Shown: piece by piece, positions 8,043-17,589 of the stretch | How the letters are laid out: each line of letters starts with the position of its first letter | How positions within the stretch are numbered: the stretch's first letter is position 1 | NCBI GenBank assembly: GCA_964531385.1 | Contig: CAZHGC010000010.1 | Location: forward strand, 17,820-81,819 | Length of the DNA: 64,000 nt | Direction of reading: 5' to 3' | Source of the DNA: MGBC114079 sp964531385 | GTDB taxonomy: Bacteria > Bacillota > Clostridia > Lachnospirales > CAG-274 | Made by a program: the position numbers and the translations under genes | Notes under the pieces: generated by a model | Database searches by the model: none | What the model saw: only the letters and a program-made list of their open reading frames with translations | Told to the model about the DNA's origin: nothing

Positions 8043-8735
8043 ATGAAATATAACATACTTGTTGCCGATGACGATAAAGAAATTTTAAATGCAATCGATA
8101 TATACCTTTCAAATGAAGATATGAATATTTTCAAAGCGGAAAACGGTTTGGAAGCATTGGAAATATTAAAAAAAGAACCCGAAATCCATTTAATTTTAAT
8201 GGATTTAATGATGCCAAAAAAAGACGGAATACAAGCAATTTTGGAAATTCGAAAAGAAAAAGAAATTCCAATAATAATTCTTTCGGCAAAATCGGAAGAC
8301 CAAGACATTGTTCTCGGTTTAAATATCGGTGCAGACGACTATATAACAAAACCTTTCAGCTTTATTGAATTGACGGCAAGAATAAAATCAAATTTAAGGA
8401 GGTATGTAAAATTTAATTCTTACAAAAAAGATACCGACGAACTTTTTATACGTGGGCTTTATTTAAACAAAAAAACAAAAGAAGTAAGCGTAAATAATGA
8501 ACCCGTTCGACTAACGGCAACCGAATTTAAAATTTTGTTGTTGTTAATGGAAAATCCGGACGTTATTTTTTCAATCGAAGAAATTTATCAAAATGTTTGG
8601 AACGAACCTTTTTATAACAGCGAAAACACCGTTGCCGTACATATAAGAAGAATTCGCGAAAAAATCGAAGTAAATCCAAAAAAACCAATATATTTAAAGG
8701 TGGTGTGGGGAATTGGCTACAAAATCCAAAAATAA
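8043..8735 (+). CDS. OmpR/PhoB-family response regulator
   Basis: A 230-residue DNA-binding regulator. The receiver domain (1-120) has acidic residues ADDD at 8-11, phospho-acceptor D54 (LMDLMMP), S81 and K103 (TKP). The winged-helix effector domain (about 130-230) ends with the usual VWGIGYKI. GAGGAGG lies upstream of ATG 8043. The downstream histidine kinase starts inside this gene, so the pair is translationally coupled. The target genes are not indicated by the context. Confidence 0.92.
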   Translation: MKYNILVADDDKEILNAIDIYLSNEDMNIFKAENGLEALEILKKEPEIHLILMDLMMPKKDGIQAILEIRKEKEIPIIILSAKSEDQDIVLGLNIGADDYITKPFSFIELTARIKSNLRRYVKFNSYKKDTDELFIRGLYLNKKTKEVSVNNEPVRLTATEFKILLLLMENPDVIFSIEEIYQNVWNEPFYNSENTVAVHIRRIREKIEVNPKKPIYLKVVWGIGYKIQK

Positions 8736-10995
8736 TTCCAACGAAAACAATTCACAAAACAAATTCAGCAAAAAAACTCTCGCTTTAATGATTTTATCAC
8801 TGTTCTTTTTTATATTCGGAATCATCGGAAGCTCTGCTTTTTTCAGCATAAAAAACAACACAATTGATTTTTCCGAAAACAACTCAATAACAATGAACGT
8901 GATAAATTCCGAAGCAATTCGATATGCAAAAAACTTAAACAGATTTTATATATACTTCAAAAATTTCGACTCAAAAGAAGCTTACTCTTCTTTAAAAAAA
9001 ATTGAAGAAAAATTATCAAAAAATTCTGAAATCAACAATTTACAAAATCCTAATTTTCAAGAAGATGTCGAAAATAAAAATTTAAATTCTTCAAACGATA
9101 ACTATTTGGAAACAGAAAAAACGGAAGACGACATTTATTATGAAATGCTTTTTGAAAAAGCTCCCGAAAGTTATTACAAAAACTTAAATTACGACAATCT
9201 AAAACAAGAAGAACTTTTAAACATTTACAAAAACTTAAAAGAGGTCTACGAAAATTATGAACTTGTAAAAAATTATTTAAAACAAGAAAAAGGATTTCAA
9301 TACAAAATTGAAAATAAAAATTCAAAAACAATTTACACAAATAACGAAAATTTCGACAACGAAGAATTTTATGCAAAATTTTCGCTTGATTGTGATTTGT
9401 TCACTTCCGAAAAATTCAACGGAGAATATCTTGCAAGTTCATTTGAACAAAACAACTTGGAAGGCCATATAATCATTCCAAAAAGCATAGCAAGCGATAC
9501 AAACTTGCAAAGTGGCATTTCTCTCTATATAAAAGTTGTAGAAGTTTCGGCATCAATATGCAATTATATGCAATATATAATCCCTGTTATATTCATATTT
9601 GCATTAGCTCCAATAATTTACATCATCGCAAAGCAACGACGCTGTGCAATCAACATTATAAACACAACTTGCAAAAAAATAACAAAAATTCCATTAATCT
9701 TAAAAATAACATTATTTGTAATTTCTTTAAGTGCCTTTTTAAATATGTTCGACACTTATGATTTCGAATATTATGACTGCATAATGGGAATTATTTCAAA
9801 CGGAGATTACCAAAATGTATACTCAATAATCATAAGCTTGATTATTAAAATTATAATCTCCACAATCTTTATTTTGGGAATAGTATATTTTATACACTTA
9901 ATCGCAAAACCATCAAGCTTTAAAGATGAGTACGAAATAAAATTTGTTTATAACATAGTTAATAACACAAAATATATATTGCAAAGCAAAAATTATGGCT
10001 TATTTGTATTATTTTTGTTTTTAATATCTGGAACGTTGTTTTCATTGTTTTTGTTTTTCTTGGTTCTAATTTATGCAAGAGCACACATATTCCATATCAT
10101 AATCATCTTTGCAATTGAATTCATCGGAATAATAACGGTTCAAAAAATAATCAACCTAATTCTGGCATATTGCAAACTAACCGTTTACACAGAAAACATC
10201 GCAAACGACAACATCAATGAAATAAATGAAGATAGCAAAGCATTCAGCCAACCTTTCGAAAATTTGAAAAAAATAAATAATAACGTTGCATCAAAAATTG
10301 AAGAAATGACAAAAAACGAAAGACTGAAAACCGAACTTATAACAAATGTTTCACACGATTTAAGAACTCCTCTAACATCTATAATAAACTATATAGATTT
10401 GCTCAAAGCCGAAAAAACAGAAAACAATTCCACAAATGAATATATAAAAATTATAGATGAAAAATCACAAAGATTGAAAAAACTTATCGATGATTTGTTT
10501 GATGCTTCAAAACTTTCATCAAAACAATTCAACTTAAATGTTTCAAAAGCCGATATAGTTTCTTTGTTAAAACAAACAATCGGTGAGTTCAATCAAAAAA
10601 TCGAAGACTCAAATATAAACTTTGTTATGGAAATTCCAAACAAGCCGATATTTTTAAATATTGACGGTCAGCAAATATGGCGTGTTTTCGACAATCTCTT
10701 CAACAATATATTAAAATATTCGGCAAAAAATTCAAGAGCATATATATCTCTTGAAGAAACCGACAACCAAGTTAAAATTATTATGAAAAACATCTCGCAA
10801 ACATCTTTAAATTTTAACTCGGAAGAACTCTTCGAAAGATTTAAAAGAGGTGACAAATCCCGAACCACCGAAGGTTCAGGACTCGGACTTTCAATAGCCA
10901 AAAGCATTATTGAACTTCATAAAGGAAATATATTTATAAAAACAGATGGCGATTTGTTTAAAGTTATTGTTGTGCTGAACAAAACCGCAAATTAA
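8713..10995 (+). CDS. Membrane sensor histidine kinase with multi-helix sensor
   Basis: A 760-residue kinase partner of the preceding regulator. TTG 8713 gives a short Asn/Lys-rich cytosolic tail, a first membrane helix (about 24-46), a roughly 235-residue extracytoplasmic domain rich in Asn, Glu and Tyr, then about five more membrane helices (285-305, 327-345, 370-397, 428-455, 458-487). The kinase core has H548 (NVSHDLRTPLTS), an N box (VFDNLFNNILKYS) and the G2 box GSGLGLSIAKS near residue 720. The core resembles VanS/YkoH-type kinases. The signal is unknown; the sensor region matches nothing I recognise. The start is uncertain, since no ideal ribosome site precedes the TTG. Confidence 0.88.
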   Translation: MATKSKNNSNENNSQNKFSKKTLALMILSLFFFIFGIIGSSAFFSIKNNTIDFSENNSITMNVINSEAIRYAKNLNRFYIYFKNFDSKEAYSSLKKIEEKLSKNSEINNLQNPNFQEDVENKNLNSSNDNYLETEKTEDDIYYEMLFEKAPESYYKNLNYDNLKQEELLNIYKNLKEVYENYELVKNYLKQEKGFQYKIENKNSKTIYTNNENFDNEEFYAKFSLDCDLFTSEKFNGEYLASSFEQNNLEGHIIIPKSIASDTNLQSGISLYIKVVEVSASICNYMQYIIPVIFIFALAPIIYIIAKQRRCAINIINTTCKKITKIPLILKITLFVISLSAFLNMFDTYDFEYYDCIMGIISNGDYQNVYSIIISLIIKIIISTIFILGIVYFIHLIAKPSSFKDEYEIKFVYNIVNNTKYILQSKNYGLFVLFLFLISGTLFSLFLFFLVLIYARAHIFHIIIIFAIEFIGIITVQKIINLILAYCKLTVYTENIANDNINEINEDSKAFSQPFENLKKINNNVASKIEEMTKNERLKTELITNVSHDLRTPLTSIINYIDLLKAEKTENNSTNEYIKIIDEKSQRLKKLIDDLFDASKLSSKQFNLNVSKADIVSLLKQTIGEFNQKIEDSNINFVMEIPNKPIFLNIDGQQIWRVFDNLFNNILKYSAKNSRAYISLEETDNQVKIIMKNISQTSLNFNSEELFERFKRGDKSRTTEGSGLGLSIAKSIIELHKGNIFIKTDGDLFKVIVVLNKTAN

Positions 10996-11071
10996 TCAAA
11001 ACCTATTTTAATAAATGCGAAAATATAAGGGGAATTAAGGGGTTGCCAAAAACAGCCCGACGAAAATAAAA

Positions 11072-11118
11072 AAAAAGAGGGTGTGAAAAAATCTCAAAAT
11101 TTTTCACACCCTCTTTTT
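11072..11118. terminator. Bidirectional terminator after the two-component operon
   Basis: A 19-bp perfect inverted repeat (AAAAAGAGGGTGTGAAAAA and its complement) with a short loop, between the convergent kinase and DUF5131 genes. The core is the same as in the 467-506 terminator. Confidence 0.85.
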
Positions 11119-11175
11119 AACCCTATTAACAATTAAAGCTCATTAAATTTTAACAAACTTCCTCAAACCTAAAAT

Positions 11176-11919
11176 TTATCCATAAATTTCTTCAAGTTCG
11201 TGTTGAATTTCTTCCGCACGCCTAATTTGCTCCTTTAAATTCCATTTTCCAATGTTCACACCATCTTTCATAAACATCGAACCACATTGATGAAAATAAA
11301 ATTCTATACCTCTTTTTTTTGCCTCCAAAAACAAAGCCTTAACCCATTCATATTCAATAGGTCGAACATCTGCTTTCGGAGCCATTTCACCACCAACATT
11401 CACGCATTTAATAAGACCTGTGTCAAGATACTTTCCAAGTTGTATCGGTGCAACAAGAGGAGAACAAAACACCTCTCTATGCTTTAATGGTGCTTCTAAA
11501 AAATGAGGCAAACGTCTATCCGCCATTTCTTGATTTTCAATAGAAATACTTAAATAAAAATTTTCCCAACCATTTCCCCAATCCAACGGCAAACAATCTT
11601 TTATTCTTTCCGGTCGCTTTGTCGTTGTAACAAAAATACAGTCTTTTCTTCGTCTAATAAAGTCCCAACAACCGGCTCGCCAATCATCAGCTTCTTCAAT
11701 AAAAAAATCAGAAGAAAAACAAAGTTTAACCAAAGAATTAGGCGGACAATTTTTATCTTTCAATTCATAAGTTGTCTTGCCTTTTGTAATAACTGTCGTA
11801 TCTCTCCCATATCGCTTGTCCATTTTATAAACAAAACAATTCTTGCAACCCGAACTTACTTTTTTACAACCATGCCAAGGATTCCAAGGTATTGCATTTT
11901 CAATTTCTGTGTTTTGCAT
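11176..11919 (-). CDS. DUF5131 (phage Gp37/Gp68-like) family protein
   Basis: 247 residues. A cysteine motif near the N-terminus, C18-x6-C25-x2-C28 (HGCKKVSSGCKNC), follows the family's typical IPWNPWHGC opening; the fold is thought to be radical SAM-like. Further conserved-looking blocks are FVTTTKRPERI, NVGGEMAP and FYFHQCG. Homologues occur in phages and bacterial chromosomes and their biochemical role is unknown to me. It lies 30 bases downstream of the DUF2316 gene on the same strand. Confidence 0.8.
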   Translation of the reverse strand: MQNTEIENAIPWNPWHGCKKVSSGCKNCFVYKMDKRYGRDTTVITKGKTTYELKDKNCPPNSLVKLCFSSDFFIEEADDWRAGCWDFIRRRKDCIFVTTTKRPERIKDCLPLDWGNGWENFYLSISIENQEMADRRLPHFLEAPLKHREVFCSPLVAPIQLGKYLDTGLIKCVNVGGEMAPKADVRPIEYEWVKALFLEAKKRGIEFYFHQCGSMFMKDGVNIGKWNLKEQIRRAEEIQHELEEIYG

Positions 11920-11949
11920 AACATCACCCGCTCCTCCAACTTCATAAAT

Positions 11950-12240
11950 TTATTTTTTGCATCTCCAAGGCGTATCATATGAATACCAACGATTTGCACT
12001 ATGGTCCGCCAATCGTGAAAAAGGCATCATAGAAATGCCTTTTTCTCTAAGTTTATCCTCAAGATAATCTCGCACTTTCCATACATTTCCCGGAGATGGA
12101 TTATCCATATTCAAAACAGCTTTAAGTTCATCTGCTGATATTTGGAGAGCTTCCAACACAACTTCCTCTTTTTCACCAAGCCGTTTATAATTTTCTTGCA
12201 GTTCCTTTCTTGTATTAATCGTTTGTTCTTTTGTCAACAT
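11950..12240 (-). CDS. DUF2316 family small protein
   Basis: 96 residues beginning MLTKEQTINTRKELQENY and containing an IPF/MPFSRL segment with a helix-turn-helix-like central part (LQISADELKAVL). From memory this matches DUF2316 proteins of Listeria, lactobacilli and clostridia, of unknown function. AGGTGAG precedes ATG 12240. It may form a two-gene unit with DUF5131, or be read from the ygiQ end 99 bases upstream. Confidence 0.65.
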   Translation of the reverse strand: MLTKEQTINTRKELQENYKRLGEKEEVVLEALQISADELKAVLNMDNPSPGNVWKVRDYLEDKLREKGISMMPFSRLADHSANRWYSYDTPWRCKK

Positions 12241-12339
12241 TAATAACTCACCTATTCATTAAAATTGAATTAAAATAACACCCTCATCAACCCACTCGTC
12301 AAAGAGGCATTGCAAAAACGCAAACCATATCCAAAATAT

Positions 12340-14241
12340 CTATTTCTTCTTTGTTTTTGAATGAATGTTCCTAATTGTCTTTTTCTTTTTAACAACCTTT
12401 GAAGTTTCCTTTTTCTTTTCAGCTTTATTTTTGGCATAAAAATTATCGCTTTTTCTCGGACGAATAAGACAATGTTTTTCAAATCCTATAAGGTCGCTTC
12501 TTCCCGCCTTTTTCAAAGCCTCAAAAACAAGATCATAATTTCTCGGAAGTCTATATTGAATTAAAGCCCTCTGCATAGCTTTTTCGTGCGGTGTTTTCGG
12601 AACATAAACTTTTTCCATAGTCCTCGGGTCAAGCTCTGTATGATACATACAAGTTGATAAAGTTCCGGGAGTTGGATAAAAATCCTGAACCTGCTCCGGC
12701 ATATATCCCAAATCTCTAAGATACTCGGCAAGCTCAACCGCCGCCTTCAAGTCGCTTCCGGGGTGACTGCTCATAAGATATGGAACAAGATATTGTTCTT
12801 TTCCGATTTTTTTGTTAATATCATAATATTTTTTAACAAATTTGTCGTAAATATCTCTTCCCGGCTTGCCCATTTTTTGCAAAACCCTCGGAGAAATGTG
12901 CTCCGGAGCAACTTTAAGCTGTCCGCTTATATGATGCTCGCAAAGTTCATAAAAAAACTCTTCATCTTTGTCATAAATAAGATAATCATATCTAATCCCC
13001 GAACGCACAAAAACTTTTTTAACTCTCGGAATTTCTCTTATTTTTCTTAAAAGACTCAAATAATCTTTGTGATTAACTTTCAAATTTTTACAAGCTGTCG
13101 GAAAAAGACATTGTCTTTCTTTGCAAACTCCTTTTGTAATTTGCTTGTCACAAGCCGGCCCTCTAAAATTTGCCGTTGGTCCTCCAACATCGTGTATATA
13201 ACCTTTAAAATCGGGTTCCCAAACAATTTTATTTGCTTCGTTTAAAATTGATTGATGACTTCTTGCCTGAACAACTCTTCCTTGATGAAAAGCCAATGCA
13301 CAAAAATTACAGCTTCCAAAACAACCCCTGTTTGAAATAATGCTGAATTTAACTTCTTCAATTGCAGGAACACCGCCTTTTTCTTCATACATCGGGTGAT
13401 AATTTCGCATATATCCCAAAGAGTATGAATTGTCAAATTCGGCAGTTGTCAAAGGCAATGACGGTTTATTTTGAATAACAAATTCGTTTCCATACGGTTC
13501 AATAAGAATTTTTGCGGTAATTGCGTCTGTATTTTGATATTGAGTTAAAAAACTTTCCGCATACGCTCTTTTTTCGGTCTTAACTTTTTTATATTCCGGC
13601 AATAATATATAATCTTCATAAATATTGTCCAAATTTTTTGCCTTATAAACCGTTCCCCGAACATATGTTATCTGGTCAACAGGTATACCACTGTCAAGGC
13701 TTTCCGCAAGCTCAACAATTTGATGTTCGCCCATTCCGTACATAAGTATATCCGCTTGCGAATCGAGCAAAATCGACCGCCTAACAGAATTGTCCCAATA
13801 ATCATAATGTGAAAGTCGTCTAAGGCTTGCCTCAAGCCCGCCAATCATAATTGGAACATCTTTATAAAGCTCTTTTATTTTTTGACAATAAACAATGGTT
13901 GCTCTGTCCGGACGAAGTCCCATAACTCCGCCGGGAGAATAAAGGTCCTTTTGTCGTCTTTTTTTTGCAACGCTGTAATGATTAACCATAGAATCGATAT
14001 TCCCGCCGGTAACAAGAAAAGATAACCTCGGTTTGCCAAAAACATTAAAACTTTCTTTGTTTTTCCAATCAGGCTGAGGAATAATTCCAACTTTAAAACC
14101 GTTGCTTTCCAAAACCCTCGATATAATTGCCGCACCAAAAGACGGGTGGTCAATATAAGCATCTCCGGTAACAAGAACAAAATCAAGTTCAGACCAGCCC
14201 CGTTTAATCATATCATCTTTGCAAACAGGTAAAAAATCCAT
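12340..14241 (-). CDS. ygiQ: YgiQ family radical SAM protein
   Basis: A 633-residue member of the UPF0313/YgiQ family, of unresolved substrate. N-terminal B12-binding-like region (FVLVTGDAYIDHPSFGAAI), a central radical SAM core with C307-x3-C311-x2-C314 (GCFGSCNFC), then VAPEHISPRVL and DFYPTPGTLSTCMY blocks, and a Lys/Arg-rich tail (last 45 residues). ATG 14241 is preferred over an upstream in-frame start because AAAGGGGGG lies 5 bases before it. It follows rsmF by 14 bases and so probably belongs to the distal end of the large minus-strand array. Whether the N-terminal region binds B12 is not established. Confidence 0.9.
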   Translation of the reverse strand: MDFLPVCKDDMIKRGWSELDFVLVTGDAYIDHPSFGAAIISRVLESNGFKVGIIPQPDWKNKESFNVFGKPRLSFLVTGGNIDSMVNHYSVAKKRRQKDLYSPGGVMGLRPDRATIVYCQKIKELYKDVPIMIGGLEASLRRLSHYDYWDNSVRRSILLDSQADILMYGMGEHQIVELAESLDSGIPVDQITYVRGTVYKAKNLDNIYEDYILLPEYKKVKTEKRAYAESFLTQYQNTDAITAKILIEPYGNEFVIQNKPSLPLTTAEFDNSYSLGYMRNYHPMYEEKGGVPAIEEVKFSIISNRGCFGSCNFCALAFHQGRVVQARSHQSILNEANKIVWEPDFKGYIHDVGGPTANFRGPACDKQITKGVCKERQCLFPTACKNLKVNHKDYLSLLRKIREIPRVKKVFVRSGIRYDYLIYDKDEEFFYELCEHHISGQLKVAPEHISPRVLQKMGKPGRDIYDKFVKKYYDINKKIGKEQYLVPYLMSSHPGSDLKAAVELAEYLRDLGYMPEQVQDFYPTPGTLSTCMYHTELDPRTMEKVYVPKTPHEKAMQRALIQYRLPRNYDLVFEALKKAGRSDLIGFEKHCLIRPRKSDNFYAKNKAEKKKETSKVVKKKKTIRNIHSKTKKK

Positions 14242-14255
14242 AACTAACCCCCCTT

Positions 14256-15611
14256 TCAAATTTTCCAACTCGGCAAATATTTATTTTTCATTCGCCCTTT
14301 CAAAACCTTGCCCCAACCAAGAGGAAAGCCATCAACACAAACCAAATTCCAACCGTCATCTGACTCAACATTAAACGACTCGCCTTTTAAATATCGAATA
14401 AGCAAAGGGTCGTCAAGTGAAAAATCAATAACCAATTTTGCATCTTCTTTTTTCAATCCCATTGCAAATGCCTGAGAAGGTTCAAATCGCTTTGTTTTAA
14501 TATCGCCAATATAAAATCCGCTTCGCATAATCCTAAGGCCTTTAAGATTAATTCCAAACGGAATTTGCATAAGAGATTTCCCATGAATTTCAAGATTATC
14601 ATTTATTTCAATATTCATAAATTGATTCATAAAATCATAATAATCCGAAAGCATTTTACTATCAAGAGGTTTAATCTTCGAAAAACTTTTCTTTTCGTCC
14701 TCTCCCTTTTTCTTCAAAAGTGCAAGAAAATGCCCTTCTCCTTTTATCTTAAACGGCCAAAGTCTTCCGCATTTTTTAAGTTCGTCTCTTCCCGAAACAA
14801 CCCATTCGCTTCGTCCTCTGTCAAATCCACAACTTTTATCAACTTCAAGAAGTTCAAAATCTTCGTTCAAATCAAGAAATTCATTAATCATACCCTCATC
14901 TTCTTCAGGAGCAAATGTGCAGGTTGAATATGCAATAACTCCGCCCCCGCAAAGCATTTTTGCCGCACTTTTCAAAATATCCCGCTGAAGAGAACAACAA
15001 AATTCCGTTTTGTGGTCCTCCCAGCTTTTAACGGCCTCGGGGTCTTTTCGAAACATTCCCTCGCCAGAACAAGGTGCATCAACAATAATTTTATTAAAAA
15101 ATCCCTCAAAAGTTTCCGAAAGTTTTTCGGGAGTTTCGTTTGTAACAACAGCATTTGTAATTCCTGCGGCTTCAATATTGTGAAGCAACGCTTTGCATCT
15201 TGTTGCACTAATGTCGTTGCTAACAAGAATCCCCTCACCATTAAGCTTCGCTCCAACTTGAGTACTTTTTCCTCCCGGAGCGGCACATAAATCCAAAACC
15301 CTGTCACCCGGATTAATTTCAATCATCGCACCCGTTGACATAGCACTCGGCTCTTGAATATAATAAAGTCCGGCATTATAATATGGGTGCTTTGAAGGTC
15401 TGTCATTTTCCGAATAATAAAACCCGTTTTCACACCACATAACCTTTGAAAGCTCAAAATCAAGCCTTTCTCTAAGTTCTTCGGCAGTTATTTTAAGAGT
15501 ATTCGCTCTAAGTCCATAATGCCTTTTTTCCTCAAAACTCTTTAAATAGCTGTCAAATTCCTCTCCAAGAAGTTTTTGCATTTTCAAAACATAACTTTCC
15601 GGTAGTTCCAT
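14256..15611 (-). CDS. NOL1/NOP2/sun family rRNA cytosine-5 methyltransferase
   Basis: Methylates C5 of a cytosine in rRNA (or tRNA) through a Cys adduct. At 451 residues it has SAM-binding motif I DLCAAPGGKS (108-116), motif IV VDAPCSGEGMF with C181, and motif VI catalytic C231 in YSTCTFAPEEDE. The C-terminal 130 residues (GFYIGDIKTKRFEPSQAFAM) form the RNA-binding extension seen in RsmF/YebU-like enzymes. ATG 15611 has GAAAGGG upstream. It begins 33 bases after cbiK with no terminator between, so it may be transcribed with the B12 genes. Confidence 0.88.
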   Translation of the reverse strand: MELPESYVLKMQKLLGEEFDSYLKSFEEKRHYGLRANTLKITAEELRERLDFELSKVMWCENGFYYSENDRPSKHPYYNAGLYYIQEPSAMSTGAMIEINPGDRVLDLCAAPGGKSTQVGAKLNGEGILVSNDISATRCKALLHNIEAAGITNAVVTNETPEKLSETFEGFFNKIIVDAPCSGEGMFRKDPEAVKSWEDHKTEFCCSLQRDILKSAAKMLCGGGVIAYSTCTFAPEEDEGMINEFLDLNEDFELLEVDKSCGFDRGRSEWVVSGRDELKKCGRLWPFKIKGEGHFLALLKKKGEDEKKSFSKIKPLDSKMLSDYYDFMNQFMNIEINDNLEIHGKSLMQIPFGINLKGLRIMRSGFYIGDIKTKRFEPSQAFAMGLKKEDAKLVIDFSLDDPLLIRYLKGESFNVESDDGWNLVCVDGFPLGWGKVLKGRMKNKYLPSWKI

Positions 15612-15644
15612 AATAACAAACCCTTTCAAAAATAATAACAAAAT

Positions 15645-16409
15645 TTAAGAACATATATGCTCAACAAATATTTCGCCAATTTCATCAAAATCGCCCAAAC
15701 TTTTAAAAATAATTTCCGTTTCAAAACCGTTTTCATTAAAAATTGTTTTCCATGAATTTTCTTCATCTCCCGCCAAATCATTAATTGCATGGTCACCGCA
15801 AACAATCATAAACGGCATAAGATAAACCTTTTTAATATTCTTTGCTTTAAGCCTTTTAACAATGTGTAAAACATTCGGAAATCCCTCAACCGTTCCAACA
15901 AAAACATTTTCAATTCCGTTATAATGAAATGTGTTTTCAAGCTGACTGTATGCCGAGTTTGAAAAATGTTCCGAACCATGACCCATATAAACAAAAGCCT
16001 CGTTTTCATTCATCTTCGGCATAAAATTCCTCAAAATTTTAAAACATTTAAAATAATCATCTTCGTCATTTAAAAGAGGCTTTCCAACAACAAGTTTTTT
16101 AAAATATTTTTTATATTTTTCAATAATATCAACCGCTTTAAAATATTCAAGACCGTTCAATATATGAATACTCTGACAATAAACCTCGTCATATTTGTTT
16201 TCTTTTAAATATTCAAAAACCTGTTCAAGATTTAAAACATCAACATTCTCTTCCTGTTTAATTTTTTTAATAACAATGGAAGAAGTAAATGCTCTGAAAA
16301 AATCAAAATCCGAAAAACTTTTTTTTATAACGTTTTCCATATTTTCAATGGCTTTCCTTGCTTCTTTAACAGCCGTTCCAAAACTAACAACAACAATAGC
16401 TTTTTTCAT
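15645..16409 (-). CDS. cbiK: Sirohydrochlorin cobaltochelatase, anaerobic
   Basis: Inserts Co2+ into sirohydrochlorin to give cobalt-sirohydrochlorin, the defining early step of the anaerobic B12 route. It is 254 residues. The metal-site residues line up almost exactly with Salmonella CbiK (H145, E175, H207): here H144 in YMGHGSEH, E175 in TVEGFPN and H207 in CGDHAIND. No signal peptide, so it is the cytosolic form. ATG 16409 follows AGAGGTT by 8 bases. It is the last recognisable B12 gene of the array. Confidence 0.92.
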   Translation of the reverse strand: MKKAIVVVSFGTAVKEARKAIENMENVIKKSFSDFDFFRAFTSSIVIKKIKQEENVDVLNLEQVFEYLKENKYDEVYCQSIHILNGLEYFKAVDIIEKYKKYFKKLVVGKPLLNDEDDYFKCFKILRNFMPKMNENEAFVYMGHGSEHFSNSAYSQLENTFHYNGIENVFVGTVEGFPNVLHIVKRLKAKNIKKVYLMPFMIVCGDHAINDLAGDEENSWKTIFNENGFETEIIFKSLGDFDEIGEIFVEHICS

Positions 16410-16426
16410 AATCAATCAACCTCTGC

Positions 16427-17050
16427 TTATCTTCTAATTTTATACAACAGTGCATTGCAAATTGCTGCGGCAACGTTACTTCCGCCTTTTCTTCCTCTTG
16501 CAACAATGTGCGGAACATCTAAATTTATTATAAGTTCTTTAGACTCAACAACATTAACAAACCCAACCGGCACCGCAATAATTGCAACAGGTGAAATTTT
16601 GTTTTCACAAATAAGTTCATAAAGCTTAATTAAAGCCGTTGGGGCATTTCCAACAGCAAAAATAACCTCGCCATCAATTTGGCAAGCTTTTTCCATAGAA
16701 ACCGTAGCACGTGTAACTCCCCGCTCTTTCGCTTCTTTTGCAACATCATCGTCAGACATAAAACAAAAAACTTCTCCTCCAAGAGATTGAAGAACTTTTT
16801 TATTAATCCCCGCCATAGCCATTTTTGTATCCGTAACAATGCTTGCACCTCTTTTAAGAGCATCTGTAACAATTTTAACAACATCTTCCGAGAAAACAAG
16901 ATTTTCCGCATAATCAAAATCAGCCGAAGTGTGAATAACTCTTTTAACAACGTCTTTAACATCTTCGTCAAAATTTCCTTTAAGCTCATTTTCAATTATT
17001 TCAAAACTTCTTTTTTCAATATCCATAGGTTTAATAAATTCAATATCCAA
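16427..17050 (-). CDS. cbiC: Cobalt-precorrin-8 methylmutase
   Basis: Moves the methyl group from C11 to C12, giving cobyrinate. 207 residues; the catalytic His is H40 in RVIHTSADFDYAENLVF, and the conserved DTKMAMAGI and VGNAPTAL blocks follow. TTG 17050 is chosen because AAAGGTG lies 6 bases before it and the resulting N-terminus (MDIEFIKPMDIEKRSF) fits the family; a GTG at 17059 overlapping the cobO stop is possible. It sits between cobO and cbiK. Confidence 0.93.
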   Translation of the reverse strand: MDIEFIKPMDIEKRSFEIIENELKGNFDEDVKDVVKRVIHTSADFDYAENLVFSEDVVKIVTDALKRGASIVTDTKMAMAGINKKVLQSLGGEVFCFMSDDDVAKEAKERGVTRATVSMEKACQIDGEVIFAVGNAPTALIKLYELICENKISPVAIIAVPVGFVNVVESKELIINLDVPHIVARGRKGGSNVAAAICNALLYKIRR

Positions 17051-17055
17051 AAAAA

Positions 17056-17583
17056 TCACCTTTCTATGCCGTCTCTTGCAAAAACACCCATATCAAACGG
17101 GTGTCTGATTTTTTTAATTTCAGAAATATAATCTCCAAAATTTAAAACCTCTTTGTCGGGGTTTCTTCCTGTTAAAACAACTTCAACTTTCCCCTTTTGT
17201 TTTTGAATAAAATCAAAAACTTTTTTTCTGTCAATAACCGAATAGTTCAATGTGTGAATAATCTCATCAAAAATTATCATATCTGCATTTATATTGTCGC
17301 ACATTTGAACAGATTTTTCAAACATTTCGTTATTAAATTGCAATAACAATTCTTTCTCTTCGTTCGTCATATTTTTAAAAAATTTTCCGCAAACATTTCC
17401 ATAAAAAATATGAACATTTGAAAAATTTTTCAAAGCTGTAACTTCTCCGCTTTCAATGTGCTTTAAAAATTGAACAATTATAACTTTTCCGCCTTTTCCC
17501 AAACATCTCAAAGCAAGCCCAAAAGCCGCCGTTGTCTTTCCTTTTCCGTCTCCGTAATATATGTGAGTATAACCTGTTTCCAA
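17056..17583 (-). CDS. cobO: Cob(I)yrinic acid a,c-diamide adenosyltransferase
   Basis: Attaches the 5'-deoxyadenosyl group from ATP to cobalt(I) corrinoids. 175 residues of the CobA/CobO/BtuR type: P-loop GDGKGKTT (11-18), FDEIIHTLNY in the middle, LTGRNP and the conserved C-terminal RHPFDMGVFARDGIE. TTG 17583 is the start, with GGAGAG upstream inside the 6-base gap after cbiP. Confidence 0.93.
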   Translation of the reverse strand: METGYTHIYYGDGKGKTTAAFGLALRCLGKGGKVIIVQFLKHIESGEVTALKNFSNVHIFYGNVCGKFFKNMTNEEKELLLQFNNEMFEKSVQMCDNINADMIIFDEIIHTLNYSVIDRKKVFDFIQKQKGKVEVVLTGRNPDKEVLNFGDYISEIKKIRHPFDMGVFARDGIER

Positions 17584-17589
17584 AAAACA

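Noticed and set aside
17050..17059. Alternative GTG start of cbiC at 17059
   Set aside because: The ribosome site spacing favours TTG 17050; GTG 17059 would sit inside its own Shine-Dalgarno sequence.
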